Shown here piece by piece: positions 1 through 13,200 of a stretch of DNA of 64,000 nucleotides. The notes beneath the pieces are model-generated. The model saw only the letters and a program-made list of their open reading frames with translations, ran no database searches and was not told where the DNA came from. The translations under genes and the position numbers were made by a program. Numbering within the stretch: the stretch's first letter is position 1; the number at the start of each line of letters is the position of its first letter. The stretch comes from Ziziphus jujuba (lineage: Eukaryota > Streptophyta > Magnoliopsida > Rosales > Rhamnaceae): the NCBI RefSeq assembly GCF_031755915.1, contig NC_083385.1, positions 19,117,001 through 19,181,000 of the forward strand. The letters are read 5' to 3'.

Positions 1-1901
1 GGTCAAAATTGTCCAAGGGTGCCGAGTTTTATTTTTTATTTTTGTGAAATTTTGCTTTGACTCATTTATGGTTGTAAAGTACTTGAAGAGTCCATAGATT
101 GGCAGCGTGCTTAATTTGGATCTACAGTTGAAAAATTACAGATCTGTAAAGTTTTATCGATTTTTCCCAAGATTGATTTTACTGAGTAATATAATGTTAA
201 AAGTAGACTTTTAAGTTTGACATGTGTCACCAAATGTGATGCGCCATGTATCACGTTTACAAGGTACCACATGTCATCCCAAATATAATATAATATTATT
301 ATTTTATTATTGTTTATTTATTTTTTCTTTTTTTCTCCCCCGCATGGGAAAACACTCCCCTTCCTCTATTCTCCCTTTTCTTGTTCTTTCTCCATGAAAC
401 AAAGGCACACTCACTCTCTCTCTTACTCTCTCTCTTTCCTTCTCTCCTCCTCCCTCTTGGCCCCACCTCGACTACACCCTTTTCAGTTGTCGGATGGCCA
501 CATGCACTGGACGGCGTGGTGGCCCATGGCTAGGCAAGCCCCGACCATCGAATCTTCGACTGGTTGACTGATGGACGCGTCGGGATCGGTGCCCAATGCT
601 AATGGCCGGAGTCCTCTTTGTTGGCTAGTTTTTCGATGGATACCGGCCATGCGAGTGGTCTTTCCCCCCTATTTTGGTTCTCCTGATCTCAAAATGTCCT
701 CTATTTGTTGAAATTTCAAACTGATTAAGATATATGTTGAAGGAAAGTTAGGCCAAGATTTCTTTGTCATTTTTCGGTCATGGGCGATGGGATATGGAAA
801 ATGAAGTTAAGTATCCTTGATCCTCATTTCTCAAGCTCTCATTCGACTTATAGTTTGTAAATTTTGGATGGATATTTGAATTTTGTGATTTTTCAGTAAT
901 TTTTAATATATATATATATATATATATATGTATATGTGTATGTGTATGTTTTTAAATGTATAACTGCACAAATGTAAATATATGTATAGATATCCTTGGG
1001 TAAATATATTTATGCATATATATAATTGTGCATATTTGCACATACCCATGTATATATATAAGTATATATGTGAAAGTGTGCATACTTGTTAGAAAGTTGT
1101 ATATACGTGTTTGTGAATACATATATGTTAATGTATATGAAGATGTTATATATATATATACATTGTGTGTTATTTTTGTGTGATATAAATTTATTGTTAT
1201 ATGGAAGTTAGTCCGTGGTCTTAGTGAAATTTTTGGAATAAATTTATTTGAAGGTTTGTAAAATTAATTATATTGATTATATTGAATTATTATCATCAAA
1301 ACTATATTTATGTGTTTAATTATTTATTTATGCATGGATTTGGTATTATGGTGGTAGAAATTGATTAGAATTAGAAGTGAACATGAAATTTTATGGATTT
1401 GGTAAAAATGCATTAATTTTAAATGTGTTTTATAAAAATTCAATTTTATAATATTATAAAATTTTATCGATTTTTCGATGCACCATACACTTTCCGGTGT
1501 TCTGTACTATAGTTGTGATATGTTGATAAACACGCAAGTTGTATGCTCTCCCATGAGATGCTATGGACCCGAAGGTAGGCAAGTTGAGATATTGGCCATA
1601 ACCACCCCCTTCCATGGCTGGGATGGGAGCTATAGCATCGACGCTGGTGGGATGCCATAGCGATCGGATGCAAGTTCTCTTCTTAACCTTCCTGTCAGGC
1701 CGTACTCGGGACGCTAGGTATCGTTGGGCATCAAGTATCTTTATATATATGTGTATATTATATTATATTATGTTTGTATGTATCACATCATACGGGGGCG
1801 ATGATCCAGCGTGGTCCATGAAGAACTAGCTTTGTAACTATGTTGCCTGGGAATCCAGAGGATTGGATGACCAATCTAGGCAACCACTTTCGGGCTGTAT
1901 T

Positions 1902-3586
1902 TGTCAGGACTAGATCAAGATTCCTCACCGGAATCCTACGCAAGAATTGATCCCAAGGAAACCCTAGTGGATCCCTAATGGAAAATGCAGCAGCATCTCC
2001 CCTAAGGGTTGGACTTACCACAAAATTTCCTACCCGGAAAACACACTCCTAAACACACCCCGTTGCTCCTTCCACCTTACTACAATTTATATCCACAATT
2101 TACTCACACAACAATTTAATAAAATTAAATTCATAATTACTCAAAAATCATTCAATTCGGCATCAAAATTTCAAATAGAAATCTACTAAACATTTAACAC
2201 ATGAAATATAATTTCCAAATATATAATCAACACAAAATATATACAATTTATCAACCCAAAATAATTTTGAAGGTGGGTCACTCACCTTGAGCATGCGTAT
2301 CAATTGAGATCCTTCACAATATCAGTCCCATGACCCACATGTACTCCTAAAATATCAATATTATGAAAGACCAATTAAACTAATATTTTATTCAGATAAT
2401 TAACACATAATACCTAGGGAAGTTAACATAAACAGTAACTAAAATTCACGAATAATATACCAAAATGAAGCTTAGGGAACGAAGATCACGGATTGGGTCT
2501 CACCTCTTGGAGATCAGACCCGAGGTGGTCGGAATCTCGCTAGAAAGGTCTTGGGTTTTGGATCCTCAGATCTCACAAACCACTACGAGTTAGAAGAAAC
2601 CAACCTCAGATTTGGGTTTAGGGGGTCAGAATTAGTGGAAGAAGGTGGGCAGTGTGACTGAGAACCCGCTGAAAATCGGTTCCCGATGAGCCACCGTGGT
2701 CACCGGAAACCATTACCGCTAGTGGTGCATCTTGTGGCCACTGGCCGTGATTGTTGATGGGGTGATAGATCGGAGGATGGGTGACTCATTGGGATCGGCG
2801 GTGAGGCAAACAAAGGTCAGATTGGAAAGAAATCTCTGTTTGAAGAAATCGATGCCGCTGCGGGAAAAAGCCTTGATCTGGTAGCGTCGGCAGTCGGCTG
2901 GTTGTGATCTTTCTAGGGTTCGATCGGAAATGGGTTGGGCTCCAAGTTGGTCAGACGCGTGTAGAAAGGGGTGGCTGGAAAAGGGTTGAAAAGGCGGTGG
3001 CCGACAGTGGTTTCTCTCCCATCTCTCTCTCTCCGTGTTGCTCTCTCCTTTCTCTATTGGCTCACGTGTTTTGGCCAAATAAATGCCACCCATGGGTGAC
3101 ACTGATCACTCATGGGATAGGCTGAGAGAGTGACACGTGGCACACACTATGCACAATTTTACTCACGTTTAAAATATTAATAAAATATTACGGTATTCGG
3201 GAAACTTTGCAAGTCCATAACTTTTCAACCAAATGTCCAAATTAGGCGTGTTGCTAGTCCATGAACTCGTATCGACAAGTCCTTTACAAGCATATAAGAT
3301 TCAAATCAAAATTCTACATAAATAAAAAGTCAAACTTTGCACCCTCAGACAATTCAGACTGCAACTTGTTTTACTTATAACTTTCAAATGGTGGCTCCGA
3401 TTTCGACGTGTTACTAGTCTACGAATTTGGAATGACATGTACTTTACTATGGTACCACGATAAAGGCAAAATTCCCCCCAGAACAAAAAGTCAAAATTTA
3501 CCCCCTCTTTGTCAACGACGATCAAACCCGGTCAACCTCGGCTCGCATGAAGAAAATTCCATTGCACTTTGGAACGTGATGTCACA
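1902..3586 (+). mobile_element. 3-kb-family element, nested, internally deleted, TSD GTATT
   Basis: Starts TGTCAGGAC at 1902 and ends GATGTCACA at 3586, flanked by GTATT at 1897-1901 and 3587-3591. At 1685 bp it is about half the normal size and lacks the inverted-repeat domain. It retains the 61-nt exon-like module (2286-2346 on the opposite strand, flanked by ACTCAC and CT) and the conserved 3' block. It sits inside the reverse-oriented copy 1-4621; the related copy at 36900 carries the corresponding empty site near 39936-39945. Confidence 0.88.
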
Positions 3587-3786
3587 GTATTGGTAGCAAG
3601 ATGCCAGTGATAGTTGGAATCATGGATCATGCAGTATGGTGGAGGTTATCGTTTGTACTTCCCATGCGAGTGCATATCTTCATAATATGTTATGAATTTA
3701 AAAATATTATTTCACCTTATATTATCTTATCTACTCATAATATGATTTTCTAACATTATACTTAATTGCTTTTATTGTTAATGCTA

Positions 3787-3898
3787 TTATTAATATTATT
3801 ATTGTTATTATTATTTATCATAATTACGTTTACAATTATTTTCGTTATTATTATTATTACTATTATTATAATTTGTATTGTTACCATCATTTATTATT

Positions 3899-3945
<47 letters not shown>

Positions 3946-3960
3946 TATTATTATTATCAT
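3787..3960. repeat. ATT/TTA trinucleotide microsatellite
   Basis: Long imperfect run of TTA/ATT triplets, purest at 3900-3958. It lies within the host element 1-4621, and the related copy at 36900 has a matching triplet tract at 40096-40330, so the microsatellite belongs to this element subfamily. Confidence 0.9.
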
Positions 3961-4689
3961 ATGGTATATTCGGACAAATATCATAGCCTACAGGCAAGAA
4001 AGATAGCCATCAGGCAAGTTTAATAGTACTTCGACAACTGGTAGCATTTAGGTAGGTGAGATAGCCCTTGGGCAGGTGTGTTTGTGTGATAGCCCTTGGA
4101 CAGGTGATCGCCTTTGGATAAGTATGATGGCCCTTGAGTATGTATGGTAATATGGTAGCCCTCAGACAAGTTATATTAATACTATTATTATTGTTAAAAT
4201 GGTTGCTATTATTATTATTGTTAACGTGGTGGTTGTTTTACCTTTCTTTCTATATTACACATTGGTATATTTGTATAGTGATATTTGAAATGTATTTCAA
4301 ATGTACGGCAATAAGTGGGTGGTGTGAGCGGACGTGAACATTTAAAGGTATATTTTTGTTCTTTACTTATTAGTTCATTTATATTATATGTATACTTTTA
4401 TAGTTTGATATCGAAGTACTGCCATTTGGGGAAATTATTGTAGTAAGGTGGGAGGAATAAGGAGATATTGTCAAAAGTGTATTTTCTATGCAGAAAATTT
4501 TATGGTAAGTCCAACCTTTAGGGAATATGCTATTAGATTTTCATTGAAGGGTTCGGTAGAGTTTTCCTTGGATCAGGACTTATCTAGGATTCCGATAAGG
4601 GATCCTGGACGGGTCCTAACAAACAAGGTGGCCGACCCCACTCCCTGCCTTGTTCCCAGTTTGTTTTCTCCATCCCCATTTTATCATCC

Positions 4690-4775
4690 CAAACTTAGCA
4701 GCAATCCCATTCTAACGGCGATTATCATACTTTTAAGCCCTCTGTCTGCAAGGTTGATTATTAAGAATAAGCGTG
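4690..4775 (+). pseudogene. 3' end relic of an NHL (LEA_2) gene
   Basis: The sequence ending near 4770 is related to the last codons and stop region of the intact NHL gene (30840-30895): a shared ACTTTTA..., CTGTCTGC, AGGTT and ATTATTAAGAATAAGC-type ending. The rest of the gene was lost where the element 1-4621 meets it. Downstream DNA (4775-5620) stays alignable with the 3' flank of the intact gene, which supports a truncated gene end rather than chance similarity. Confidence 0.55.
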
Positions 4776-5620
4776 GATGTCAAAATGATTTATCATTCAA
4801 TTAGTTTGTGGGTGCTTCGTTATTTTATTTTATTTTTGTCATTTACATAAATCTCCCCCAACCTATGACTTTTCAAGCTGGTGTTTGGTTCTTTGGTTGT
4901 CAAAATTGTTATTTATGTGTTTTTTTTTTTAATTAGGCATTAAATATTGTTAATTTTGTCAGACAACAAATGATCATGAAAGAATAAAATATTATTGATT
5001 ATAATATTTCCATTATATGTATTAATAATCGACCTCTTTGAAATATAGGGTTTCTAAAAATTTTCACTGTCGAACTTTCCCTTAGTATGATAGGGAGTCC
5101 GGAGACTAATTTTATATTTCAATTGGAAAAACCGATTACTAATTGACAAGATAAAGTTTTTAATTTATATTACAGTTTACAATATTTTATAGGATTTTAG
5201 TCTCTTATACCATGTTAAATACTATTAATTTCAAAATCTTATGCCAATTAGAATCATGTGAATCACGTGGCTTAATATGTATGATATAATGTTAAGAACT
5301 AAGGTTAACCTAGCTAGTAATAAATCCTCACATCCACATTCTTAAGTCATCGATTCTAGTCATGCCCTTGATTTAGACCTTTAGACTACTTATTATAGTT
5401 GTGAACTTCCTTTATTAACCATTGAAGCTTTTAAAGGGTGAGAGTTAATAATGCATTTATAATTCATATGGCTGTTATAAAGTTCATTTTTCTCAAATAA
5501 GATTTTAATATATCACTAAATTAGTATTAGACCATTGATTGATTTTTAAATTCTAATCCATGAAATAATCCAAGGACTAATATATATATATATATATATA
5601 TTATACAACATGTTGGACAT
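4776..5620. repeat. Duplicated NHL downstream segment (partner 30896-31740)
   Basis: Landmarks occur in the same order in both segments: a poly-T tract then AATTAG, GTCAGACAACAAATGATCAT, GAGTCC.GAGACTAATTTTA, and TTATTAACCATTGAAGCTTT. Divergence is moderate, with many small indels. The partner lies directly after the intact NHL gene, so this marks an old tandem duplication of gene plus 3' flank. No coding sequence is seen in it. Confidence 0.7.
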
Positions 5621-5904
5621 GGAATTCATGATGCTTGAATTATAGAGCTGTTTTGAGTTTGAACCAAAAAAATTATAAAGGATAAAAAAGATCCAATGTT
5701 CAAAGGAAAGATTCCCTAAAAGAAACTCTAAAAGAAGACAAGCAAAATTAAATTAATAAATGTGTTCCTCACAAAAACACTTACATAGTTACTGTTGTAG
5801 ACCAAAGAGATTCTTTACTTCTTTTAGCTTTCTATATAGAATAATCATGCTAATCATGCTAAACATCCTCACCACTAGGAAGGAGAAATTAATTAAAATT
5901 CTTC

Positions 5905-5960
5905 CTTTTACAAAATGGCTTCCAGTTCCATGATTTCTTTTTGTTCAACTTTCGTATGGG
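5905..5960 (+). pseudogene. 5' stub of an NHL gene
   Basis: ACAAAATGGCTTCCAGTTCC at about 5910 matches the start context of the intact NHL gene (CAACAATGGCTTCCAGTTCC at 30249) and of the copy at 51351. Similarity stops after about six codons and no downstream homology follows. The match is short, so chance or a tiny recombinant fragment is possible. Confidence 0.35.
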
Positions 5961-6048
5961 TATGATATGATCATCATTGTTTGTTTATCATTTTGTATTA
6001 AGCTTTTCTTTTTGAGTAAGTGTTATTGAATCTGCTTTACTTAAAAAA

Positions 6049-6165
6049 ATTATGGGGCAGTTTGAATGGATGTACTAACTTTTAAAATATATATTAAAAG
6101 AGATTATGGGGCATTTTGATTGGAGGTGCTAACTTTTAAAATATATATTATGAGTTTCACTTAAA
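6049..6165. repeat. Direct tandem duplication of about 55 bp
   Basis: Two adjacent imperfect copies, each starting ATTATGGGGCA and ending CTAACTTTTAAAATATATATTA. This is a simple local duplication in non-coding DNA between an NHL stub and the next element. Confidence 0.75.
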
Positions 6166-6409
6166 AACAATCATGTTAGTAATAGATATTGCAGAAAATC
6201 AAAAGAAACAAAATTCATATTGTAATTGATAACAAAGTTACGCTCCCTAAGCTCTATTTTCACAGTATTTTGTTTCATTTACGTGAGAAGCAACAAAACT
6301 ATAGCTATCATCTTCCTACTAACATACACCTCAACAAATATGATAATAATGTGGAATTATGTAGTACCGTTCTATTCAAACTGCATTATTGTTTAAACAA
6401 TATATTACA

Positions 6410-8983
6410 TGTCAGGACTCGTCTAAAATCTCTTACCGGAACCCTAGACAAGTCCTGATTCCAGAGAAATACCACCGAACCTTCCAATAGAAAATCGGGC
6501 AGCATCTCCCTCAAGGGTAGGATTTACCACAAAATTCTATGCATAAAAAACAAACTTCTATATGCAGCATCTTATTCCTCCCACCTTACTACAATTTAAT
6601 ACCACACGTTTGCAGCACTTCAAACAAATAACAAGGAATCAATGCATAATTAATTAAATAAATCCAACATAGTATATAGAGCTTTTATAAATTTTAGGTA
6701 TGATGGTTATTACAACATAAAGTAGAAAGAAATATTACAAGATAGAGAATGAAGAATGAAGACTTCTTGGACTTTTGGGAAACGAACAAGTTGTCGAGCT
6801 CACCCCTGGTTGATCAACGTCTACAATTTGAGCTTAGGGGAACAAAATTTAAAAATATAAAATGTTAACCATGTTAGTGAGCGGCCTAGTCTATTAAGCA
6901 GTGATACTAATAATATTAATACATAATATTAGAAAATAACATTTGCACTCAAAATTCTCACAATTCACTCCGTTTAAAAATTTTTCCCTTTAAAACATTT
7001 CACAAAACCCAACATTGGTATACCCCAAGATTTAAGAAAAATATTAAATATAAAATCCAAAATTTGAAATGAATAATAGAAGCATGATAAATAATAGAAT
7101 TTATATTAGAAAGATTTAGCACAAATCAAATTAACTAAACAAGAATTAAATCAATGAAATAATCAAGAAATACTAATTAATAAATAAAATGCAATAAATA
7201 AAATAATGTGAGACACCAATTAATTAAATAATAAAATCACAATTAATTACCTTTAATTTCAAATCAAATCTGAAAACATTGATCGATATAAATAGGATAA
7301 AACACAATTAAATCCATTAAATTTTAAATATGATTTTAAAACAAATTTTGTTTAAAAGAAATTTCATATCGAAATATCCTAACGCATCATACTATATACC
7401 AGTGATGTCCAATGGTGCCCGGCGTCTCAAACTATTGCCTAACAGGGAGGTTAAGAGAGAACATGCATCCGGTCACCGTGGCATCCCACTGGGCCGATGC
7501 TATCAACAATCATCCTAACCATAGAGGGAGCGGCTGATGCTCACTGTGCATTATACCCTGCCAGCCCTAAGGTCCAATAGCCTAATCATGCAGGCTAATC
7601 ATATCCATGTAAATATAGTACAGAACACCAATATTGTATAAGTGCATCTAAAGATCATAAATCATTATATTTTCAAATCTCGAAATCTTATAAATTCCAC
7701 TTTTCAAATCCGTCGGCTCACATCACCTTTAAATCCATAATATTTTCACATTTCTCTTTTAATTATCCATAAAAATTCATCGTTTAAAACCAGTAATTGA
7801 AGCTCCATCAATAATCAAATATTTAAATAAAATATTTTTAAGCATAATAATTCCAAATAATATTTCCTCAAATCCTTTAAATCAATTTTAATTGAATGTA
7901 TCACATAAAATTCATGCATGGTTAAATTCCACAACTCATCAATACCGTAAAATAAATTCCCCATGGTGGCCGGAATCTCACCGGAAAGCTCTCGGAATTC
8001 AAGTCCTCGATTTTGTCAAACCGTGATGAATTGGAGAAAAATGACCTCGGATTTGGGTTCAGTGAGGTCGAATTAGTTAGGAAAGGTATGTGGGATCACC
8101 AGGAACTCACTAGAACTGTGTTTTTCGGCGAGCCAACGTGCCCCACGGGAAAAGCTCATCGCTGGTGGCATGTCCAATGGCCAATGGCCTTGAAATCTAG
8201 AGGGGAGGTAGATTTGAGGGTGGGTGTTCTAATGGGACCGACGGTGACAAAAATGGGTAGCTAGTTTGGGAGAAATCACCAAAAAACATGATCGGCGCAG
8301 TTGACAAAAAACCCCCGATCCCGGTGCGTTGGTGGCCAGAAATGGAATGGGCTACAAGGTGGTCAGGTGCATGTAGCAAAGGGTGGCCGGAAAAGGGTTG
8401 AAAAGGCGATGGCCAACGGTGGCTTTCTGTCCTCCCTCTCTCTCCTCTTTCTCTCTCTTCTCTCACACACGACCCACATGCATTTTGGCCAAATAAAAGC
8501 TACCCTAGGTGATACTATTCACTTGAGGGATTGGCTGAGAACACGACAAATGGCACACACTGATCATATGTTTGAAATACATTAAAATATTATGGTATTT
8601 GAAAACTTTTACAGGTCTATAACTTTTCAACCAAATGTCCAAATTAGTCGTGCCATTAGTCTATGAACTCATATTGACGAGTACTTCATAATCATACAAG
8701 AGTCAAACCAAAATCTTACAAAATTAAAAAGTCAAACTTGACACCCTCGGACAGTTCAGACTGCATCTCATTTTATTTGTAACTTTCAAACCGTAACTCC
8801 ATTTTCTACATGCTATTATTCTACGGATTCGGATTGATGCGTACTTCGTAATGGTGTCTTGGTCAAAGCAAAATTCGATCCAGAGCAAAAAGTCAACATT
8901 TTGACCCACTTGGTCAACGGTCAACTCGATCAACTTCGGCCAACGTGCAAAAATTCTCGTATGCTTTTGGATAGGGTGTTACA
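6410..8983 (+). mobile_element. 3-kb-family element, TSD TTACA
   Basis: Starts TGTCAGGACTCGTC at 6410 and ends GGGTGTTACA at 8983, with TTACA at 6405-6409 and 8984-8988. Length is 2574 bp. The inverted-repeat domain is present at 7383-7648; the segment that would hold the 61-nt exon-like module is deleted. The block at 8560-8980 is the conserved terminal region shared by all copies. It inserted into DNA belonging to the first NHL duplication unit and so split that unit (5620 and about 9280 are adjacent in the copy near 31740). No coding capacity. Confidence 0.9.
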
Positions 8984-9279
8984 TTACATGATCATAAATA
9001 ACAATGTTTTATAAAAATTCCATCCAAATTCGATCCTGCTCATATTCATGTATGAACTTATTATTTGAATTGCAATGTTACATTAGAAGTGTACGTCAAT
9101 TATGCTAACAGAGTGCATATATTCTATCTTGGACACAAAGGCAGGAGAAAAGAAAAAAGTAAAATAAAATAAAATAACGGAGTAAAAGGTATAAGCACAA
9201 AAAATCATTGGTCCTCTAGCTCGTGAGACATGAAGCAGTCAAAATCCATATGTTCTTTCTCACAAGCTAATATTCTCTT

Positions 9280-9480
9280 ATATTCTTACACACACAAAAT
9301 TGGGAAATACTTATAAGGGAATCTGAATCCTGATTTCTTGATCTTGAAGCAAGAGAATGGCGAAGAAGAAAAAAAGTTTCCACAGTGCATAGAAAAAGAC
9401 TACACTGTGACTATAAAAAAATAAAAAAAATAAAAAAGGGGAAAACAAGCCGTATTAGCTGGTTTGCTAGTCGATCATGA
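9280..9480. repeat. Duplicated NHL downstream segment (partner 31735-31935)
   Basis: Continues the duplication interrupted after 5620. Shared landmarks are GGGAAATAC/GGAAATACATATAAG, TTCTTGATCTTGAAGCAAGA, AAGTTTCCAC and AGCTGGTTTGCTAGTC/AGCTAGTTTGCTAGTC. Non-coding. Confidence 0.65.
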
Positions 9481-9489
9481 GCTCCAAAG

Positions 9490-9760
9490 CAGAGTTTACC
9501 ACAAGATTTTCTATTCAGTCAGCTCTAAGTACAAGACAAATATTATTCAATTTAGTCAGCATTAACAAATAAATCACTGGGTCTGGTCTCCTGCTATACG
9601 AACAATGACTAAAAAACCCTTCTCTCAACCTCCTGTCGCTGTTACTCTGCCTAATTTCATATTATATGCCAAAGTACAAGCTAGTGGGCATATACGTTTA
9701 CAATTTACCATTAAGTCTTTATATAAAAGTCAAAGAAAAAAACACAGCATTGAAAACCAT
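9490..9760 (+). pseudogene. Highly degenerate NHL 3' half relic
   Basis: The frame through 9605-9740 reads ...KPFSQPPVAVTLPNFILYAK..., recalling the mid-LEA_2 segment of the neighbours (SQPPFNVTRI in the copy at 15989; YMPKYQNQGRI in the intact gene). TATATGCCAAAGTAC is shared at nucleotide level with the intact gene. Equivalent relics lie near 14155-14290 and 32040-32165. Reading frames are not preserved overall. Confidence 0.45.
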
Positions 9761-9944
9761 TTCAACTGTTTAAAAAAAAAAAAAAAAAGGACTCTGGCTT
9801 TGATAAATATCTTGTAAAACAGGTCCATATAAAAGTCTAGTTCATTATCTAGTTTAACATGTGTGTATATATATATATATATGGATATATTATATTGCAC
9901 AAATCAGTAATATTAGTTCATTATCGAGACTCTGGCTTAGATGT

Positions 9945-10264
9945 ATTGAGTTTGATGCATGAAAATGATAAAGGAGAAAACAATTCCAAATGCCCAGTTT
10001 TTCCAAATGGGCCAAAGAATAAAATCACCAAAAGAAATAGACAACATGGGTCATGTTCTTTGTACCGGTTGGCTTGAATTGGCATACAACAACTAAACCA
10101 ATGCATATGTGGTTTTGTTATTGCCCCGCAAAAGAGACAATTCTTTCCTTGTAGTTGTTAGCTCTCTACATATAAACTAAATCATATGACTAACTATATA
10201 AAAAATACATAACCGATATATATCACTACCCCCCAGCTCTACTTTTACAGCAAAAGAAAAAAAA
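9945..10264 (+). promoter_or_regulatory. Duplicated 5' flank of type-A NHL genes
   Basis: Conserved upstream segment found before each type-A NHL copy (about 14770-15290, 15550-15940, 17395-17751 and 48495-48762). Shared landmarks in order are GCAA/GCATGAAAATGATAAAGGAG, a GGCCAAAGA block, GTCA(T/C)GTTCTTT, TTGCTTCAATTGG and TTTGTAGCTCTCT. It probably includes promoter and leader. No TATA box could be fixed confidently. Confidence 0.5.
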
Positions 10265-13200
10265 ATGGCTTCCAAAAGTCTGATGATCAGCAACACTATC
10301 CAGAGAAAGAAGCGGCACAGAAAAAGCAAAATGGTGAGCGGTGATGTTCATCGTCGTCAAGTTAGAAGCAAATGAAGTGCATTGCAATTGTGGTTCTAAT
10401 GATAATTATGGTGATCAGTGCAGCAATGCGGACGATTTGGACAGTGGTGACATGTCAGGACCCGTCCAGAATTCCTTCCCCGGAACCCTAGATAAGCCAT
10501 GATCCCAGGGAAATACCACCGAACCTTCCAACGGAAAATCCGGCAGCACCTTCCCTAAGGGTAGGACTAACCAAAAATTTACCTGCACTGAAAACACACT
10601 TCTAAAAACATCCCCTTATTCCTCCCACGTTACTACAGATTGATTCCACAAATTTCAGCACTTCAAAATAAAACAACAGCAGCAACCCAGTGCATAAAGA
10701 ACAACTACACGTCCAATACAGTATACAGAGCATTATACAATTAACTGTGGAATTTATAAAATGATAGATAAAGAAACAATACAAGTTCAAGAGGAAAAAG
10801 GGAAGAAAAACTTCTTGAACCTTCGGCAACAAACTGAGACGTTGGGCTCGCCCCGGACAATCAAAGTCTCCACCCTGGACTTAGGGGAACGGAATTTAAG
10901 AGTGTGAGATGCTAATCATCTCAGTGAGTGACCCTATCTACTATACACCTTTAATAATAATAATATAAAAATAAAGGAATTTAATAAATCAATACCGAAT
11001 AATTAAATAAATAAATAAATAAACAATTGAAGTAATGATTTCTCTCAAAGCCCTCACTATTCACTCCATTAGAAATGTTCCCCTTTTAAAACATTTTCAC
11101 AAAACCCGATAGTCGTACTTCCCGAAAACCAATGAACCAAATAAATTAATAAACAACAAATAAATAAATAAATACCCCAAACATAAATAAACTGCAATAA
11201 ATTATAATAGATAATTTTGTACCATTTGGGGTTTGAAACTTTATTTGAAAATTACACCTGACAATTACACCTGACGCACCACACCATATACCGGTGATGC
11301 CCTCCGATACCCAGCGTCCCGAGCACCGACTGGCGGGGAGGTTAAAGAGAGAAACCTGCAACGGCACTTCGGCGTCCCGACAGTACCGCTGCTAAAACCA
11401 TCACCCGGCCAAGGAGGGGGGCGGCTGTGCACAACAACAAACTTGCCTGCCCACGGTCCAATGGCAACTCATGGGTGAAGTAATAACCACGCGCTAAACC
11501 ACATAATAACCGCACGCTACCACGTGTCCATACACCATACACCAGAACACCAATACTGTATGAGTACGTCTAAAAATAAACATTTATAACCAACCGTACC
11601 GTTTTCCAAAATTACCGTGGGAAATACATTAAATTCTCACACTTACCATCCCACATATTTTTATTCAATAACCCGGTACGAAACATTGATAACCAACAAA
11701 CCACAATTTTCTCAAAGTACGAGATGCAACCATAAAAATACCACGGGCATAATTTATAAAATTTAAACAAATATTTTCGTAAAATATTTAACCCAATTAT
11801 GCCCGAAAAATTAATACTGAAACCACGTACAATTAATACCGAAACATACTTTGCTCATGCATAATAAATAAATAAAACCACAATTAAATCACACCACATG
11901 AGCATAATTTAAATACCAATTTAAATACCAATTAAACATAATTAATTGCCCAAAAATGATATAAAATTCAGACACAATCAATTACTGAAAATACTTGCTC
12001 ATGTGTAATAAATACCGTTTAATCACAATATAATAATAATCGGGAATTTCTAATGACCCAAAATTTCATTTAACACCAATGGGTAAATATATATATATAA
12101 AATAATATTTTTCCCGATTATATTTAAAATACACCACATGAGCACAAATTACAGATATCAAATTAATACCACATAAATACAATTAATTACCCCAAAAATA
12201 TTTTTAAAGGTGGGTCACTCACCTGGAGCACGCAATTAATCCATGATCCACCACGGGATCAATTCTACGACTCACCGGTGCTCCTAGAACAAAATTCACA
12301 GACAGTCAAATAAAATAATATTTTATTCGGGTAAATTATACCCGGTACCCGGGGGGTCAAACACAAACGTTAACCAAAATAGGCAAATAATATACCGAAT
12401 CGAAGATCGTGGAATGAGGATCGCATTACCGGTCTCCATCGACCCCAATTCCGCCGGAGGTGGCCGGAATTTGGCCGGAAAGCTTCGGCCGGATTTAAAC
12501 TTGAGGGATCTCTCAAACGGTGGGGATTTTGGGCAATCTAACCCCAGAAATAGACTCAGAGGGGTCAAAAATGGTGGAATATGGGTATGGACCGGGTTGG
12601 TTTGGTCGGAAACGGCGAGAATCGCCGGAAAAATTTCACCTCGCCGTCGCGACTTCGCCGGCCCGATCTGGGCGCGTTCGGTGACGGCTGGCCGGGAAAT
12701 TTGGTGGCTGAGGTCGCGAGGTGGTGGGCTTGGACGGTGGCCGGCGCGTGTACTGTATGGGTGGCCGAAAAAGTTAAACAAGGGAGAGAGAGAGACGGCC
12801 GGTGGGAGAGAAAGAAAAAAAAAAAAAAAACTGTGCGTGTGTGTGTTTTGATGCTTGGGAAAAAAAAAAAAGAAAAAAAAGAAAGAGAAGGGTGTTTTCC
12901 CACGTGGGGAAAAAAGAAAAAGAAAAAGAAAAAGAAAAGAAAAAAAAATTAAAATATATAAAAATAATTAAATAATAATATTATTATTTAAAATAATAAT
13001 AAAAATAATTTGATTTTAAACATGGTTGATATGTGGCTTCTCAACATGGTGACACATGGTCACCTTCATTAAGTCACACGTGGCACATCGTTGCGCGTTT
13101 TAAAAAATAATATTAAAATAATACGGTATTTGAAAAACTCTACAGGTCCATAACTTTCAAACCACATGTCCAAATCGGACGTGCCGCTAGTCTACGGACT

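Larger units (their letters stand above)
1..4621 (-). mobile_element. 3-kb-family element (solo-LTR-like), partial and interrupted
   Basis: Copy of the window's dominant non-coding element, reading from the TGTAACA end (outside the window) to the right end GGGTCCTAACA at 4611-4621. It is split by a second copy at 1902-3586. Recognisable parts are the conserved block at 1-200, an AT microsatellite zone at 900-1170, the inverted-repeat domain from GATGCACC at 1477 to about 1733, and the conserved terminal block at 4440-4621. The left end and left target duplication are off-window. It resembles the copy at 36900 more than the other copies. No gag, pol or paired LTR is present; the short reading frames inside are not conserved between copies and I do not treat them as genes. 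Confidence 0.75.

Noticed and set aside
12323..12952. Several overlapping open frames of 110-150 codons on both strands
   Set aside because: They lie in the GC-rich block of a transposable element, where stops are rare in every frame. They are Arg/Gly/Pro-rich, run into poly-A tracts, and are not conserved in frame between element copies.
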